Source of the DNA: Peteryoungia algae
Lineage (GTDB): Bacteria > Pseudomonadota > Alphaproteobacteria > Rhizobiales > Rhizobiaceae
NCBI RefSeq assembly: GCF_030369675.1
Contig: NZ_CP128477.1
Coordinates: 558,001-622,000 of the forward strand
Reading direction: 5' to 3'
DNA length: 64,000 nucleotides
Made by a program: the position numbers and the translations under genes. The notes under the pieces were generated by a model that searched no databases, had not been told where the DNA came from, and was given only the letters and a program-made list of their open reading frames with translations. Numbering within the stretch: the stretch's first letter is position 1; the number at the start of each line of letters is the position of its first letter. Positions 1 to 8,721 of the stretch are shown in pieces.

Positions 1-121
1 GCGAGACGCGGATGCGCAGGTCGTCCTGCTCCACTTCGATCTCGGTGAGATCCGTGTCGTTGAGGATGTTTGCGAGATCGCGGATCAGCGACTGGTCGAT
101 GCCCGATTTCTTGTCAGCCAT
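1..121 (-). CDS. accB: Biotin carboxyl carrier protein of acetyl-CoA carboxylase, N-terminal part (partial)
   Basis: Only the first 40 codons are in the window; the gene continues past position 1. The visible protein starts MADKKSGIDQ and continues with the LIRDLANIL and LTEIEVEQDDLRIRV patterns typical of the AccB N-terminus, ahead of the Pro/Ala linker and biotinyl domain that lie outside. AccB carries the biotin that AccC carboxylates for malonyl-CoA synthesis in the cytoplasm. It follows aroQ on the same strand after only 22 bases, the usual aroQ-accB-accC operon order in alphaproteobacteria, so co-transcription is likely. Confidence 0.9.
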   Translation of the reverse strand, partial: MADKKSGIDQSLIRDLANILNDTDLTEIEVEQDDLRIRVS

Positions 122-143
122 GGGTTGATGTCCTGTATTCTTG

Positions 144-584
144 TTATTGCGTGATGGTTTTCAGCGCCTGAAGCGCCAGGATGTAGCTATGAGGTCCGAA
201 ACCACAGATGACGCCCTTTGCGGCGGGCGCTATCATCGATTTGTGGCGGAATTCCTCGCGCGCATGCACGTTGGAAATGTGCACCTCGATCACCGGGATC
301 GGCGAAATGGCACGGATCGCGTCATGCAGCGCAACCGAGGTGTGCGTATAGGCGCCGGCATTGAAGGCAACGCCGGCTGCCTTGTCGGCGGCCTCATGCA
401 GCCAATCGACGAGCATGCCCTCATGATTGGACTGGCGGAAGTCGATGGTCAGGCCGAGCTCGTCACCGGCGGCCTTGCAGTCGGCCTCGATGTCGGCGAG
501 CGTCTTGCCGCCATAAATCCCGGGCTCCCGCTTTCCCAGCATGTTGAGATTGGGGCCGTTCAGCACGAAAATGGTCTTGCTCAT
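144..584 (-). CDS. aroQ: Type II 3-dehydroquinate dehydratase
   Basis: This 146-residue protein has the normal length for the dodecameric type II dehydroquinase, which converts 3-dehydroquinate to 3-dehydroshikimate in the shikimate pathway. Family residues are in place: the [17 protein letters not shown] loop with Arg19 and Tyr24, the FNAGAYTH stretch with Asn75 and His81, and His102 in the VHISN motif. The ATG is preceded by GGA eight bases upstream. It is the first gene of the accB-containing unit on the minus strand. Nothing looks damaged. Confidence 0.97.
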   Translation of the reverse strand: MSKTIFVLNGPNLNMLGKREPGIYGGKTLADIEADCKAAGDELGLTIDFRQSNHEGMLVDWLHEAADKAAGVAFNAGAYTHTSVALHDAIRAISPIPVIEVHISNVHAREEFRHKSMIAPAAKGVICGFGPHSYILALQALKTITQ

Positions 585-669
585 CTACGCTTCCGTCGAC
601 TTTCAACCGCCTCCTATAAACCGAGAGGCCTTATAGGGAAAGCCCTTTGCCGTGATCACGCCAAACCGT

Positions 670-685
670 CCCCGGAAATCCGGGG
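670..685 (-). terminator. Small GC hairpin after the DsbA-like gene (weak terminator candidate)
   Basis: CCCCGG and CCGGGG pair around a four-base loop in the 141-base gap between the stop of the DsbA-like gene and the start of aroQ. On the minus strand the following bases contain only a short T-run (GGTTTGG), so termination may be weak. The rest of the gap shows no gene. Confidence 0.3.
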
Positions 686-725
686 CAGGGTTAAGATCGA
701 AGGGCAAAGGCGGGCCGGATTTGTC

Positions 726-1487
726 TCAGCAGGTGGCCTTGCCGCAGGCGCGAATATTGGCGACCTTGGCCTCGATCGCCTCTTTGCCGACGGCACCCGG
801 AACGGTCTCGTTGCCGATCACGTAGGATGGCGTGCCGGTGATCCCCAGGCTGGTCGCCAGCTGATAGGCTTCCTGCACCTGTTCCGTGTTCGGGCTCTCG
901 CTCATCTTGGCGCGGATCGCGTCTTCGGCAATGCCCAGTTCGCCGGCGATCGCTATCGCGCTCTCTTCCGAGGCGCGGCCATCCTGGGTCATCATGGCGC
1001 GGAAGAAGGCGCCGTAATTGTCCGGAGACAGCTTGCGCACGGCATCGGATACCTTGTGCGCCGCTTCCGAATCCGGCCCGAGAATCGGGAATTCCTTCAA
1101 GACGTAGCGGACATTCTTGTCCCCTTCGATGACGGCTTCCATGTCGGCATGGGCGCGACGGCAATAGCCGCAATTATAGTCGAAGAACTCGACGACCGTG
1201 ACATCGCCCTTCGGATTGCCAATGGCGAGATCATAGGCGGACTTGAAGATCGCATCCTGGTTGGTCGAGAGCGCCTCTGCCGAGCGCTGCGAGCGGATCT
1301 CCTCCTGCTTTTTCTGCAGGGCGTCCTGCACTTCGAGCATGATCTCCGGGTTCTCGATCAGGTATTCGCGGATGAATGCGCCGAATTCCTTTTTCTGCGC
1401 CTCGTCGAGGGCGGCGGCCGGAAGCGGCATCAGGGCAGGGAGAAGCGCGATACCGGCGCTGGCGATCATTTTGAAGTTCATGCCCAT
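726..1487 (-). CDS. DsbA-family periplasmic thiol:disulfide oxidoreductase (ScsC-like)
   Basis: The predicted 253-residue protein has an N-terminal signal peptide ending near PAAA (about residue 26), then a helical segment (KKEFGAFIREYLIENPEIM) like the ScsC N-terminal domain. A thioredoxin fold follows, with the active site C106-G-Y-C109. The cis-proline loop appears as GTPSYVIG in the last third. It probably forms, isomerises or reduces disulfides in the periplasm. The start at 1487 has GAGG six bases upstream; an ATG six bases further in (1481) is possible, and the longer open frame upstream looks non-coding. It is divergent from the aminotransferase gene across 195 bases. Whether it is an oxidase or an isomerase cannot be told from sequence. 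Confidence 0.88.
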   Translation of the reverse strand: MGMNFKMIASAGIALLPALMPLPAAALDEAQKKEFGAFIREYLIENPEIMLEVQDALQKKQEEIRSQRSAEALSTNQDAIFKSAYDLAIGNPKGDVTVVEFFDYNCGYCRRAHADMEAVIEGDKNVRYVLKEFPILGPDSEAAHKVSDAVRKLSPDNYGAFFRAMMTQDGRASEESAIAIAGELGIAEDAIRAKMSESPNTEQVQEAYQLATSLGITGTPSYVIGNETVPGAVGKEAIEAKVANIRACGKATC

Positions 1488-1682
1488 GGTGTTCCTCGTC
1501 CTTGCTGCCATCTGTCGTGTCTTCGACCACAGGCATTTCCATCCCGAAGGCCGGCTTGCGCCGAGCCTGAAGCCTGACGCTTTCATGCGGAATGGCTTTT
1601 TTGCACCGCCTTGTCCAGCCTCTCCATTGTGATGCCATGCGCTTTGCGGCAAATGTCTGGCATGTGACCGAGGAGCATCAAG

Positions 1683-2849
1683 TTGATTTCGATTTCCAAG
1701 CGCAGTGCCGTCGAACCCTTCCACGCCATGGACATTCTGGCCGAGGCTACCCGCAGGCGGCAGGCAGGCCGCCCGGTTATCTCCATGGCGGTTGGACAGC
1801 CAGGCCACCCGGCACCGCAGGCGGCGCTTGAAGCCGCCCGCAAGGCGCTGGAAGGGGGCCGCATCGGCTATACGGATGCGCTGGGCATGACGGGGCTGCG
1901 CCAGGCGCTTGCCGAGGAATATCGCCGCCGGCACAATGTCTCGGTCGACTGGAACCGGATCGTCGTGACAACCGGTTCATCTGCCGGCTTCAATCTCGCC
2001 TTCCTCTCCCTCTTTGACGTTGGCGACGCCGTGGCGATTGCCAGACCCGGCTACCCCGCTTATCGCAGCATCCTCGCCGCCCTCGGCCTCAAGGTCGTCG
2101 AGGTCGCCGTCGGCCCGGACACCGGCTTCACCCTGACACCTGAAAGTCTGGAACGCGCTCAGGCAGAAGCCGGTGTTCGCCTCAAGGGCGTCCTGCTCGC
2201 AAGCCCCGCCAACCCGACAGGCACCGTCACGACCAGGGTGCAGCTGAAGGCTGTCTACGACTACTGCCAGGGCCAAGGCATCACCCTGATCTCTGACGAG
2301 ATCTACCATGGCCTGACCTACGGCTCCGAAGAGACGACGGCGCTGGAGATCGGCGACGAGGCCGTGATCATCAATTCCTTCTCCAAGTATTATTGCATGA
2401 CCGGCTGGCGCATCGGCTGGATGGTCTTGCCCCAAGAACTGGTCCGCCCCGTCGAATGCGTCGCCCAGAGCCTCTACATCTCGGCGCCTGAACTTTCACA
2501 GATCGCCGCGCTTGCGGCCCTGAGCGCAACCGTGGAACTGGAGCACTACAAGGCGGCCTGCCGGGCCAATCGCGACTTCCTAATGGACCGACTGCCAGCG
2601 CTTGGCCTGCCGTTGCTCTCGCCGATGGACGGCGCATTCTACGCCTATGTCGATGCGACGCGCTTCACCAATGACAGCATGGCTTTTGCCAAGAAGATCC
2701 TCGCGGAGACGGATGTTGCCGTCACGCCGGGGCGTGATTTCGACCCGGCGGAGGGCCATCTGGCGCTGCGCCTCTCCTATGCGGGCACGATGGCGGAGAT
2801 GGTCGAGGCGACCGACCGGCTTGAGAAATGGCTGCCACGAAGCGATTAG
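1683..2849 (+). CDS. Class I/II PLP-dependent aminotransferase
   Basis: This 388-residue fold-type I aminotransferase resembles the aspartate and branched-chain group. The PLP lysine is K235 in SFSKYYCMTGWRIGW. Other family residues are N177 in ASPANPTG, D205 and Y208 in SDEIYHG, and the substrate-binding Arg243. The chosen start is a TTG preceded by GAGGAG with normal spacing; an in-frame ATG at 1728 would remove 15 residues. The amino-donor specificity is not readable. The GNAT gene downstream may share its transcript. Confidence 0.9.
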   Translation: MISISKRSAVEPFHAMDILAEATRRRQAGRPVISMAVGQPGHPAPQAALEAARKALEGGRIGYTDALGMTGLRQALAEEYRRRHNVSVDWNRIVVTTGSSAGFNLAFLSLFDVGDAVAIARPGYPAYRSILAALGLKVVEVAVGPDTGFTLTPESLERAQAEAGVRLKGVLLASPANPTGTVTTRVQLKAVYDYCQGQGITLISDEIYHGLTYGSEETTALEIGDEAVIINSFSKYYCMTGWRIGWMVLPQELVRPVECVAQSLYISAPELSQIAALAALSATVELEHYKAACRANRDFLMDRLPALGLPLLSPMDGAFYAYVDATRFTNDSMAFAKKILAETDVAVTPGRDFDPAEGHLALRLSYAGTMAEMVEATDRLEKWLPRSD

Positions 2850-2965
2850 GCAGTGAGCGAAATGGATTCGCGATCAAGGCCTTCGCAGCGGAACGTGAAT
2901 CAGATTGCGAACCGGCTCACGCGGTCTCTGAACTCCGCAGCCTGATGGAAACGGGAAGCGCGCAT

Positions 2966-3526
2966 ATGCCGATCGAAAGAATGAGCCCCTTCATCACCGC
3001 GCCCCAAATCCGGACGGAGCGAACCATTCTCAGGGCCCATCGCCTCGAAGATTTCGGTCCGATGCTCGCCATGTGGCAGGATGAGGCCGTCTACCGCCAT
3101 ATCTTGGGTCGCCCTTCGACAGGCAGTGAGACCTGGTCGCGGCTTCTCCGCTATATCGGCCATTGGACAGCACTCGGCTTTGGCTATTGGGTGATCGAGG
3201 ACCGGCAAACGGGCCTTTTCCTCGGAGAGGCTGGCTTCGCTGATTTCCGCCGCGATATGGATCCGCCGCTCGGCCCCGCGCCTGAGGCCGGCTGGGCGCT
3301 TGTGCCTTTTGGGCACGGACGTGGTCTCGCGACGGAGGTCGTGTTGGCCGCCCATGTCTGGATGGACGCTCACAACACGCGGGACCATACCCTCTGCATC
3401 CTCAATCCGGAGCATCGGGCGTCACGCCGGATTGCGGAGAAGTGCGGCTATCGCCACGCTTATAACACCACATTCGCCGGTGGTCCGACATCGGTCATGA
3501 AGCGCATATCCGCCCTGGCGATCTGA
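2966..3526 (+). CDS. GNAT N-acetyltransferase, RimJ/RimL type
   Basis: From this ATG the protein is 186 residues, the usual size of RimJ/RimL-like acetyltransferases. It shows the family opening TERTILRAHRLEDF, a central GEAGFADF strand and the acetyl-CoA region GHGRGLATEVV, followed by NPEHRASRRIAEKCGYRH near the end. Such proteins acetylate amino groups of proteins or small molecules; the substrate is unknown. The start has GGAAG seven bases upstream. In-frame starts at 2945 and 2828 are possible but lack similar support. The gene runs into the shared terminator with rne. Confidence 0.82.
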   Translation: MPIERMSPFITAPQIRTERTILRAHRLEDFGPMLAMWQDEAVYRHILGRPSTGSETWSRLLRYIGHWTALGFGYWVIEDRQTGLFLGEAGFADFRRDMDPPLGPAPEAGWALVPFGHGRGLATEVVLAAHVWMDAHNTRDHTLCILNPEHRASRRIAEKCGYRHAYNTTFAGGPTSVMKRISALAI

Positions 3527-3547
3527 TCGGCAAACACGCGACGAACG

Positions 3548-3575
3548 AAAAAGGGCCCCGTTGAGGGCCCTTTTT
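3548..3575. terminator. Bidirectional intrinsic terminator between the GNAT gene and rne
   Basis: AAAAAGGGCCC and GGGCCCTTTTT form a perfect 11-bp stem around a six-base loop. It lies between two convergent genes and has a T-run on both strands, so it can stop both transcripts. Confidence 0.9.
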
Positions 3576-3600
3576 GCATTCTGTCAGAACGTCACCATTC

Positions 3601-6522
3601 TCAGAAGAAACCACCGCGCTTCTGCCACCAGCCGCCCTTCTTGGGCTTTGCCTCGGTCGCATCTTCCGCCGCCTTGACCGAAGTCACGACCGGCTCGGAG
3701 GACGCGACGTTGGATTCGCGGTTGGCGCGGGTCGGCTTGGCCTCTTCGGTGACCGGGGTGGGCGCAGGCGCAGGGGCTGGAGCAGGAGCCGCTGCGACCG
3801 GCTCGGCAGCAGGTGCCTCCACGGCAACGACTTCGGCAACGGCCTCTACCGGTGCGGCAGCGACGGGTGCAATTTCGGCGGCCACTTCGGGCTCGGCCAC
3901 GGCCTTTGCCTTGCGCGTCCGGCGCGGCTTGGGCTTCACCGCTTCCGGAGCGTCCACCACGACTGCGGCGGGTTCCGGTTGGGCGTCGACCGTTTCGGCG
4001 ACTGCGACATCGTCCGAGCGATCGCCGGCATCGTCGCCATCGTCACCAGCCTCGTCGGAGCCTTCCATCGAGCCTTCTTCGCCCGGACGGTTGCGACGGC
4101 CACCGCGCTTGCCGCGACGGCGGCGCTTGCGCTTCTGGGCGTCGTCGCCATTTCCATCACCTTCGGCTTCAGTGGCGCGGATTTCGCCATTGCTCTCGCC
4201 GGCGTCGTCCTCGTTTTCGTCACCATCCTCATCATCGAGGTCGGAACCGTTGTCACCGTTCTGAGCATCGCCATTCGGGCCATTGCCGTTCTGGCCATTC
4301 TTGCCACGACGGCGACGACGACGCTTGCGCTTGCGATTGCCATCGTCTGCATCGGCACGCGCCGCCTGCGGTGCGCTCTCGGCCTTGGCGGCGACGACGA
4401 TCTCTTCCTCGTCTTCCTCCTCCGGCTCCGGAACGTAATCGTCCTCTTCCTCGATGTCTGGCAGGAGAGACATCAGGCTCTCGATCTTCACCGGGTTCTC
4501 GACGGCTTCGCCGCGTTCGATCGTGAAGTGCTGCGCGCCGCCATGCTGTGCCGGCATGCCGCCGTCGATGACGATCGAGACGCCGAAACGGCCTTCGTAG
4601 TCGACGATGGTGTCACGCTTCTGGTTGAGGAGGTAGAGCGCCGTGTCCGGCGTCGTGTGCACGACGATGTCGTGCGTGGTGCTCTTCAGCAGGAACTCCT
4701 CGATGCCGCGCAGGACATGCAGGGCAACAGAAGACTGCGAGCGGATGAGGCCGGTCCCGGTGCAATGCGGGCAAACCTGCGTGGTCGATTCCAGCACCGA
4801 GGCGCGAATGCGCTGACGCGACATCTCGAGCAGGCCGAAATGCGAGATGCGGCCAACCTGGATGCGGGCACGATCGTTCTTCAGGCAATCCTTCAGCTTC
4901 TTCTCGACAGCGCGGTTGTTGCGCTTTTCTTCCATGTCGATGAAGTCGATGACGATCAGGCCGGCCAGGTCGCGCAGGCGCAGCTGACGCGCCACTTCTT
5001 CCGCCGCTTCCAGGTTGGTCTGCAGCGCGGTGTCCTCGATCGAGTATTCCCGGGTCGAGCGACCGGAGTTTACGTCGATGGAGACCAGCGCTTCGGTCTG
5101 GTTGATGATGATGTAGCCACCCGACTTCAGCGTCACCTGCGGCTGCAGCATCTTGTCGAGCTGGGCTTCGATGCCCGAGCGCGCAAAGATGGGATGGAGA
5201 TCGCGATAGGGCTGAACCACCTTGGCATGGCTCGGCATCAGCATCTTCATGAAGTCTTTCGCTTCACGATAGCCTTCCTCGCCCGAAACGACGATCTCGG
5301 AAATATCCTTGTTGTAGAGGTCGCGAATGGAGCGCTTGATCAGCGATCCCTCTTCATAGACAAGGCACGGCGCAGTCGAGGCGAGCGTCAGCGTGCGGAC
5401 GTTCTCCCACAGGCGCATCAGATATTCGAAGTCGCGCTTGATCTCGACCTTGGTGCGGTTGGCACCGGCGGTGCGCAGGATCACGCCCATGCCCTGCGGC
5501 ACTTCGAGCCCGCGGGCAATTTCCTTCAGGCGCTTGCGGTCGGTCGGCTGGGTGATCTTGCGGGAAATGCCGCCACCACGCGCCGTGTTCGGCATCAGCA
5601 CCGAGTAGCGGCCGGCCAGCGACAGATAGGTGGTGAGAGCTGCACCCTTGTTGCCGCGTTCTTCCTTGGCGACCTGCACGAGCAGGATCTGCCGGCGCTT
5701 GATCACTTCCTGGATGCGGTACTGCTTGCGCGGCTTGCGCTGGACGCGGTCCGGAACCTCTTCCATGGCGTCTTCGGCGCCGACGGATTCGATCTCTTCT
5801 TTTTCCTCGATGTGATCGTCGTCGTCATCATCGTTGCCATCGTCGTCGTCGCGACGGCCGCCGCGGCGTCCGCCGGCTTCCTCGGAAATCTCGTCCATGT
5901 CGACCATGGCGGCAATCGTGCCACCCGCAGCGTCATCAGAAGCTTCGCTGCCTTCCTCGGCAGGCGTCTCTTCGGCGGCGGCCTTCTTGGCGCGCGGCTT
6001 GCGGACGCGCTTCGGCTTTGCCTTGGCCGCCGGCTCTTCTGCTGCGGTCTGGCCCTCGACCGAGGCGGCGGCTGCCACGTCGGCATCGGCTTCTGCGGCG
6101 AGTTCGGCAGCTACATCGTCGACGATCGCTGACGCGACGGAAGACGTGGTGTTGATTCCGACATCGGGCTGATCCTGCTCGGCCGGATCATTGCTCATGA
6201 CCTCGTCGCCCTCGACGTCGTTTTCCTTGCGGTGTTCTTCGGCTTCCGCACGAAGCAGCGCCTGACGGTCGGCGAGCGGGATCTGATAATAATCGGGATG
6301 GATTTCGGCGAAAGCCAGGAAGCCGTGGCGGTTGCCGCCGTAGTCGACAAAGGCGGCCTGCAGCGAGGGCTCGACCCTCGTTACCTTCGCCAGATAGATA
6401 TTGCCCCGGATCTGCTTTTTGTGTTGGGATTCGAAGTCAAATTCTTCAATGCGGTTACCACGAACGACGACAACGCGCGTCTCTTCTTCGTGAGACGCGT
6501 CGATAAGCATTTTGTCTGCCAT
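3601..6522 (-). CDS. rne: Ribonuclease E
   Basis: The 973-residue endoribonuclease starts RNA decay and processes rRNA and tRNA. The S1 domain (about residues 37-310) is interrupted at roughly 85-270 by an acidic and Lys/Arg-rich insert, known in alphaproteobacterial RNase E. The catalytic core carries the Mg-binding D483 (SIDVNSG) and D526 (VIDFIDM). The Zn-link cysteines are C584 and C587 (CPHC). From about residue 690 the protein is low-complexity: acidic, then Arg-rich (KRKRRRRRRGK), then Pro/Ala-rich, consistent with a degradosome scaffold and RNA-binding tail. It ends in a short GGWWQKRGGFF motif. The ATG has GAGGAG about 11 bases upstream. A long upstream gap may hold an autoregulatory leader. 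Confidence 0.97.
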   Translation of the reverse strand: MADKMLIDASHEEETRVVVVRGNRIEEFDFESQHKKQIRGNIYLAKVTRVEPSLQAAFVDYGGNRHGFLAFAEIHPDYYQIPLADRQALLRAEAEEHRKENDVEGDEVMSNDPAEQDQPDVGINTTSSVASAIVDDVAAELAAEADADVAAAASVEGQTAAEEPAAKAKPKRVRKPRAKKAAAEETPAEEGSEASDDAAGGTIAAMVDMDEISEEAGGRRGGRRDDDDGNDDDDDDHIEEKEEIESVGAEDAMEEVPDRVQRKPRKQYRIQEVIKRRQILLVQVAKEERGNKGAALTTYLSLAGRYSVLMPNTARGGGISRKITQPTDRKRLKEIARGLEVPQGMGVILRTAGANRTKVEIKRDFEYLMRLWENVRTLTLASTAPCLVYEEGSLIKRSIRDLYNKDISEIVVSGEEGYREAKDFMKMLMPSHAKVVQPYRDLHPIFARSGIEAQLDKMLQPQVTLKSGGYIIINQTEALVSIDVNSGRSTREYSIEDTALQTNLEAAEEVARQLRLRDLAGLIVIDFIDMEEKRNNRAVEKKLKDCLKNDRARIQVGRISHFGLLEMSRQRIRASVLESTTQVCPHCTGTGLIRSQSSVALHVLRGIEEFLLKSTTHDIVVHTTPDTALYLLNQKRDTIVDYEGRFGVSIVIDGGMPAQHGGAQHFTIERGEAVENPVKIESLMSLLPDIEEEDDYVPEPEEEDEEEIVVAAKAESAPQAARADADDGNRKRKRRRRRRGKNGQNGNGPNGDAQNGDNGSDLDDEDGDENEDDAGESNGEIRATEAEGDGNGDDAQKRKRRRRGKRGGRRNRPGEEGSMEGSDEAGDDGDDAGDRSDDVAVAETVDAQPEPAAVVVDAPEAVKPKPRRTRKAKAVAEPEVAAEIAPVAAAPVEAVAEVVAVEAPAAEPVAAAPAPAPAPAPTPVTEEAKPTRANRESNVASSEPVVTSVKAAEDATEAKPKKGGWWQKRGGFF

Positions 6523-7201
6523 TTAAGCTGTGCTCCTCGGCGCCCTCGGTCTGTGGTCCACCCGCGCGCTGAACTTGGAAGCGGCTGGAACCTAGCGGAC
6601 TGTGCGCCGGATATAGATGTAGACACACGGTGGACCGGGTTCGCAGCATACGGACGGACGACGGGGCTCTTTCCGATCCCGGTCCGTTCCTGGTCATGTC
6701 AACCTGCTGCAAAGACATCAAATACCGTACGTCAACGACAATGATATGGACCCCTCGGGATCCGATGAATGCTCGGTAAAGAGCTGTTGGTGGAGAGCCA
6801 CCGATGAAGTGCCGACCAAGTCGGCGTGTTGAACCAGTTTCAGGAAAAAAATGCGGAGACGGCAGATGAATGTCCGGTCGAACAGGCGCCAAATCCATTG
6901 TCTGAGGTTGGCAGCCGTGGGCGGAAATTCTATCCCGTTTGCACTTTTATCCCTCGTTTGCCTTGTATGTTTTCTACGTCACAATAGCAAGCGTAAACGG
7001 ATTTATGCCATAATGGCAGTCGATTAGGGGAGTTGTCTCATTCTGCGTGATTCCGATGGGTAAAAAGCGGTCTTCGGCCGTAATTTCGATAGCCATCGGG
7101 CCGGCACGGCGAGGCATGTGGCGGATAATCTGAGAAAATGGCGCGATATGCGACGTGTGACTTGTGTCACAGTTTTGTCGCTGTCATGACGGGGGCAGGA
7201 T
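6523..7201. other. 679-base divergent intergenic region between rne and amiC
   Basis: No convincing gene was found on either strand; open frames here lack a good start and any recognisable protein features. The stretch 6930-7030 is clearly more A/T-rich than its surroundings, which suits promoters for the divergent rne and amiC. The part next to rne is probably a long 5' leader, since RNase E usually controls its own mRNA through such a leader in other bacteria (inference). I could not place specific -35/-10 boxes with confidence. Confidence 0.45.
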
Positions 7202-8485
7202 TTGACAAGAGCTTTGGCGCTGACGGCGGGGCGAAAACTCGTATTTTGGGCCCGAATCGTTCAGGCGTTTGTCTCACTGGCGGGACCCTTGTTGCTGACG
7301 CCGCTGTTGCTCGCACCGAACGTCGCCCATGCGGTCACGGCAGACGTGCCGGCGCAGCGATTGGTCGCCTTTGCCGCTCGCATTGCCGGTGACGAGGCCC
7401 GAACCCGCATCGTCCTCGACTTTGATCGCGCCCCGACCTTTGAAACCCGTTACATTGCCAATCCGGATCGCATCGTCATTGATCTGCCGGCAACGGCCTT
7501 CGCTTTTGCAGAGGCCGATCTGAAGGCGACCGGCTTGTTCAGCGATATCCGATACGGGTCGATGGATGCGGCCTCGGCCCGTCTCGTCCTGACAGCGGCC
7601 CGTCCGGCCAGGCTCGCTGCTGCGGAAGTTCAGCCCAATGAGGATGGCAACGGTTACCGCCTGGTTCTCGATGCTGAGCTCGTGCCGGAGGAGGACTTTG
7701 CAGCGCTCGTCTCGGCTCAGGCCTGGGCATCCACGCAATCCGACGCGGCTGTGACCGGCACGGTGCCCGTCGCCACTGCGGCGGCGGATGAATTCGTCAT
7801 CGCGATTGACGCTGGCCATGGCGGCATCGATGCCGGTGCAACGGGTGCGTCAACCAAGACGTCGGAAAAGGACATCACGCTCGCCTTTGCGAAGATCCTC
7901 AGCGAAAAGCTGAAGGATCTGCCGGGCATTCGCGCTGTCATGACCCGCGATACCGACAAGTTCCTGTCGCTCTCCGAGCGCGTGTTGATCGCTCGCCAGA
8001 AGGGGGCAGATCTGCTGATCTCGCTCCATGCCGATACGCTGCGCCAGGCCGACATCCGTGGCGCAACCGTCTACACCATCTCCGACAAGGCCTCCGACCA
8101 CATGGCAGCCCAGCTCGCCGAGCGGGAAAACTTCTCGGACACCGTGGGAGGCGTCGCGCTGCCGACCGAGACCGAGCCGGAGGTTGGCGACATCCTTCTC
8201 GATCTGACCCGGCGCGAGACCCAGGCCTTCTCGATCGCCATGGCACAGGCCGTGGTCGGCTCCTTCGAGGGCCAGATCTCGCTCATCAACAATCCCCATC
8301 GTCACGCCGGCTTCCGGGTCCTTCAGGCCCCGGACGTGCCGTCGGTTCTGCTCGAACTCGGTTTCCTTTCGAACAAGGATGATGAGAAACTCTTGCTCGA
8401 CCCCGTCTGGCGCGAAAGGGTGGCGGGCCTGCTCGTGGAGGCGATCAGGAAGTATCGGCAGCCACAGCTCGCCAATGGCGGTTAG
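7202..8485 (+). CDS. amiC: N-acetylmuramoyl-L-alanine amidase with AMIN domain
   Basis: This 427-residue periplasmic amidase cleaves the stem peptide from MurNAc during cell separation. A signal region covers about residues 12-45 (ending near VAHA). An AMIN peptidoglycan-targeting domain follows (about 50-165), then an Amidase_3 domain (about 197-420). Zinc ligands are H206 (DAGHGGID), E222 (SEKD) and H276 (SLHAD), and E385 in LLELGFLSN is the catalytic glutamate. The start is a TTG with a G-rich stretch just upstream and is uncertain. It lies upstream of mrcA on the same strand, a common rhizobial pairing of cell-wall genes. Confidence 0.93.
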   Translation: MTRALALTAGRKLVFWARIVQAFVSLAGPLLLTPLLLAPNVAHAVTADVPAQRLVAFAARIAGDEARTRIVLDFDRAPTFETRYIANPDRIVIDLPATAFAFAEADLKATGLFSDIRYGSMDAASARLVLTAARPARLAAAEVQPNEDGNGYRLVLDAELVPEEDFAALVSAQAWASTQSDAAVTGTVPVATAAADEFVIAIDAGHGGIDAGATGASTKTSEKDITLAFAKILSEKLKDLPGIRAVMTRDTDKFLSLSERVLIARQKGADLLISLHADTLRQADIRGATVYTISDKASDHMAAQLAERENFSDTVGGVALPTETEPEVGDILLDLTRRETQAFSIAMAQAVVGSFEGQISLINNPHRHAGFRVLQAPDVPSVLLELGFLSNKDDEKLLLDPVWRERVAGLLVEAIRKYRQPQLANGG

Positions 8486-8721
8486 GTCACATCCCCCGAG
8501 GAAGCTGTGACCGGGCAGCGCTTCCCGTGCTACCGGCCCTATTTTCCTCACATTGTGCCCGTTACTCGGGGAAATCGCACAAGTCGGACCATTGTCGAAT
8601 CGCCGCGCTTGTGCAGGAAATCGGCATGTCTTGCCATCCATGGCGTGACGTGCAAAACGCCACAGGGCGTGCGAAGCTTGTCGCGGCGCGCGAAACCTGA
8701 AGCAGAGCCGGTAGCGGAAAC

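Noticed and set aside
3574..6132. 852-residue open frame opposite rne
   Set aside because: It is antisense to a clear rne gene, its composition is Gly/Arg/Leu-rich as expected from the opposite strand of GC-rich codons, and it has no domain.
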